From Dentipellis sp. KUC8613 (lineage: Eukaryota; Basidiomycota; Agaricomycetes; Russulales; Hericiaceae), in NCBI GenBank assembly GCA_002286715.1, contig NSJX01000186.1, positions 1 through 16,585 of the forward strand: a DNA stretch of 16,585 nt, given 5' to 3'. The position numbers and the translations under genes are program-made. Positions 15,878-16,585 of this stretch are shown here, one piece after another (position 1 is the first letter of the stretch; the number at the start of each line of letters is the position of its first letter). The notes below the pieces were generated by a model that saw only the letters and a list, made by a program, of their open reading frames with translations, was not told the origin of the DNA and made no database searches.

Positions 15878-16585
15878 CCCGCTGTCTGCCGTACCACGTA
15901 CGCGCTGTTCGTGCGGCCGGCGTCCGGTACGCGCCCCCTGCGTCCTCTACGCGTCCCCTGCCACCTCCCTCGCCCACCACCGCCCTCGTCCGCCCGTCGG
16001 TGCCCTGTCTCGCTCCAGCACGCCCCACCGCCGCCCTCGTTCGCCCACCGCCGCCCTCTCCGCCCCTCCGCCCCCTCCTCGCGCCCTACGCGCCCCCGAC
16101 ACACCCTACACGCTGTCGACACGCTGTCCGCGCCGTCAACGTGCCCTCTCCGCCCTCTCCACCACCTCGACGCGCTGTACGCGCCCTCGACGCGCCCTCT
16201 ACACCCTCTCGGCCCCCTCCTCGCGCCCCATGCGCCATCCGTCGCCCTCTTGCGCCCCAGCGCTTCCCGCCGCTGCCGTCTCTCGCCCCAGCAAGCGCCG
16301 CCGTGGTTCACGCTCACCCACAGCCGCCTGCTCGTGCCCACAGCCGCCCACAGCCGCCCTCTCGTCCCTCCACCGCCCTCGCCGTCCGCGCCGCGTCCGC
16401 CGCCTCCACGTGCCCTACGGGCTCTTTGCCGCCCTCCGCGCCCTCCGCGCCCTCTGCGCCCTCCACGCACCCTCCACCGCCCTCCACGCGCCCGCCGCCG
16501 CCCTCCACGCGCTGTATGCGCCCGCCGGCGGCCTCTCCGCGGTCTCTGCACGCCGTACGCGCCCTCTTGGGGCCGTACGCACTGT
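15878..16585 (+). repeat. C-rich array (3' arm of copy C, runs off the window)
   Basis: C-rich degenerate repeats with CGCGCCCTC and CACCGCCGCCCTC words continue to the window end. The right side of the module thus shows the same strand bias as in copy B. No gene is supported; minus-strand frames (234 codons and shorter) are R/G-rich low-complexity. Confidence 0.8.
16431..16466 (+). repeat. 9-bp tandem repeat x4 (GCCCTCCGC)
   Basis: Four adjacent 9-bp units start at 16431, 16440, 16449 and 16458, with single substitutions in the last two. A period divisible by three keeps reading frames open and helps explain the long spurious frames in these arrays. Confidence 0.85.

Larger units (their letters stand above)
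14450..16585 (+). mobile_element. Helitron/Helentron-like element, copy C (5' part; 3' end outside window)
   Basis: Starts TCTGATTCAGCCATGAATCAC at 14450, three bases after the CTAG of copy B, with T14449 before it. The order is as in A and B: AT-rich leader, short G-rich array, palindrome-bounded module, then a C-rich array running off the window. It is more diverged than A and B are from each other. Its leader palindromes are decayed, its module is longer and internally rearranged, and it lacks the TGCTAGGG repeats. This suggests an older copy or a sister subfamily. The 3' end and any transposase cannot be assessed. Confidence 0.65.

Noticed and set aside
911..16585. CRISPR array
   Set aside because: There are no constant repeats with unique spacers of uniform length; the arrays are degenerate short words.

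Overview
This window reads as repeat-only nuclear DNA of a eukaryote. A land plant with a repeat-rich genome is my best guess, but I cannot name a species. I see no protein-coding gene, tRNA or rRNA. Many long open frames exist (up to 885 codons), but they lie inside degenerate GC-rich arrays, are open in several frames and on both strands at once, and translate to monotonous R/P/A/S or R/G/A/E text. I treat them as artefacts of sequence with few T and A bases.

The window is organised by three copies of one Helitron/Helentron-like family. Copy A (6-5558, minus strand) and copy B (9504-14446, plus strand) are complete. Copy C (14450 to beyond the window end, plus strand) begins three bases after B. 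All start with TCTGATTCAGCCATGAATCAC. A and B end with a short hairpin, ten bases and CTAG, and both have T on each side. The 5'-terminal 13-mer returns inverted, not at the 3' tip but about 35 bases inside it (an asymmetric terminal inverted repeat). No Rep/helicase frame is present, so these look non-autonomous.

Each copy has the same internal plan, read in its own 5'->3' direction: an AT-rich leader of about 290 bp; a G-rich, CpG-dense degenerate array; a central module of about 460 bp (A and B) bounded on both sides by a nearly perfect 28-bp palindrome with core AGCCCGGGATCCCGGGCT; a C-rich array that looks like the reverse complement of the first; and a short AT-rich 3' tail. Strand composition therefore flips exactly at the module, so each element resembles a giant loose foldback with the module at its apex. 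The A and B modules also carry a 44-base hairpin with 18-bp arms (perfect in B, one mismatch in A).

Region by region: 1-5 flank; 6-5558 copy A, whose 3' tail holds a CACTA-like foldback MITE (175-770, TSD TGT) and a 10-bp minisatellite (861-910); 5559-9503 a C-rich array without a G-rich partner, beginning with a short mixed-composition stretch; 9504-14446 copy B; 14447-14449 three-base gap; 14450-16585 copy C, diverged, with an enlarged and rearranged module.

The main point of interest is the combination of rolling-circle-type ends, a strand-skew switch and a palindrome-bounded central module. The termini and module edges are direct observations. The superfamily assignment and any function are inference.
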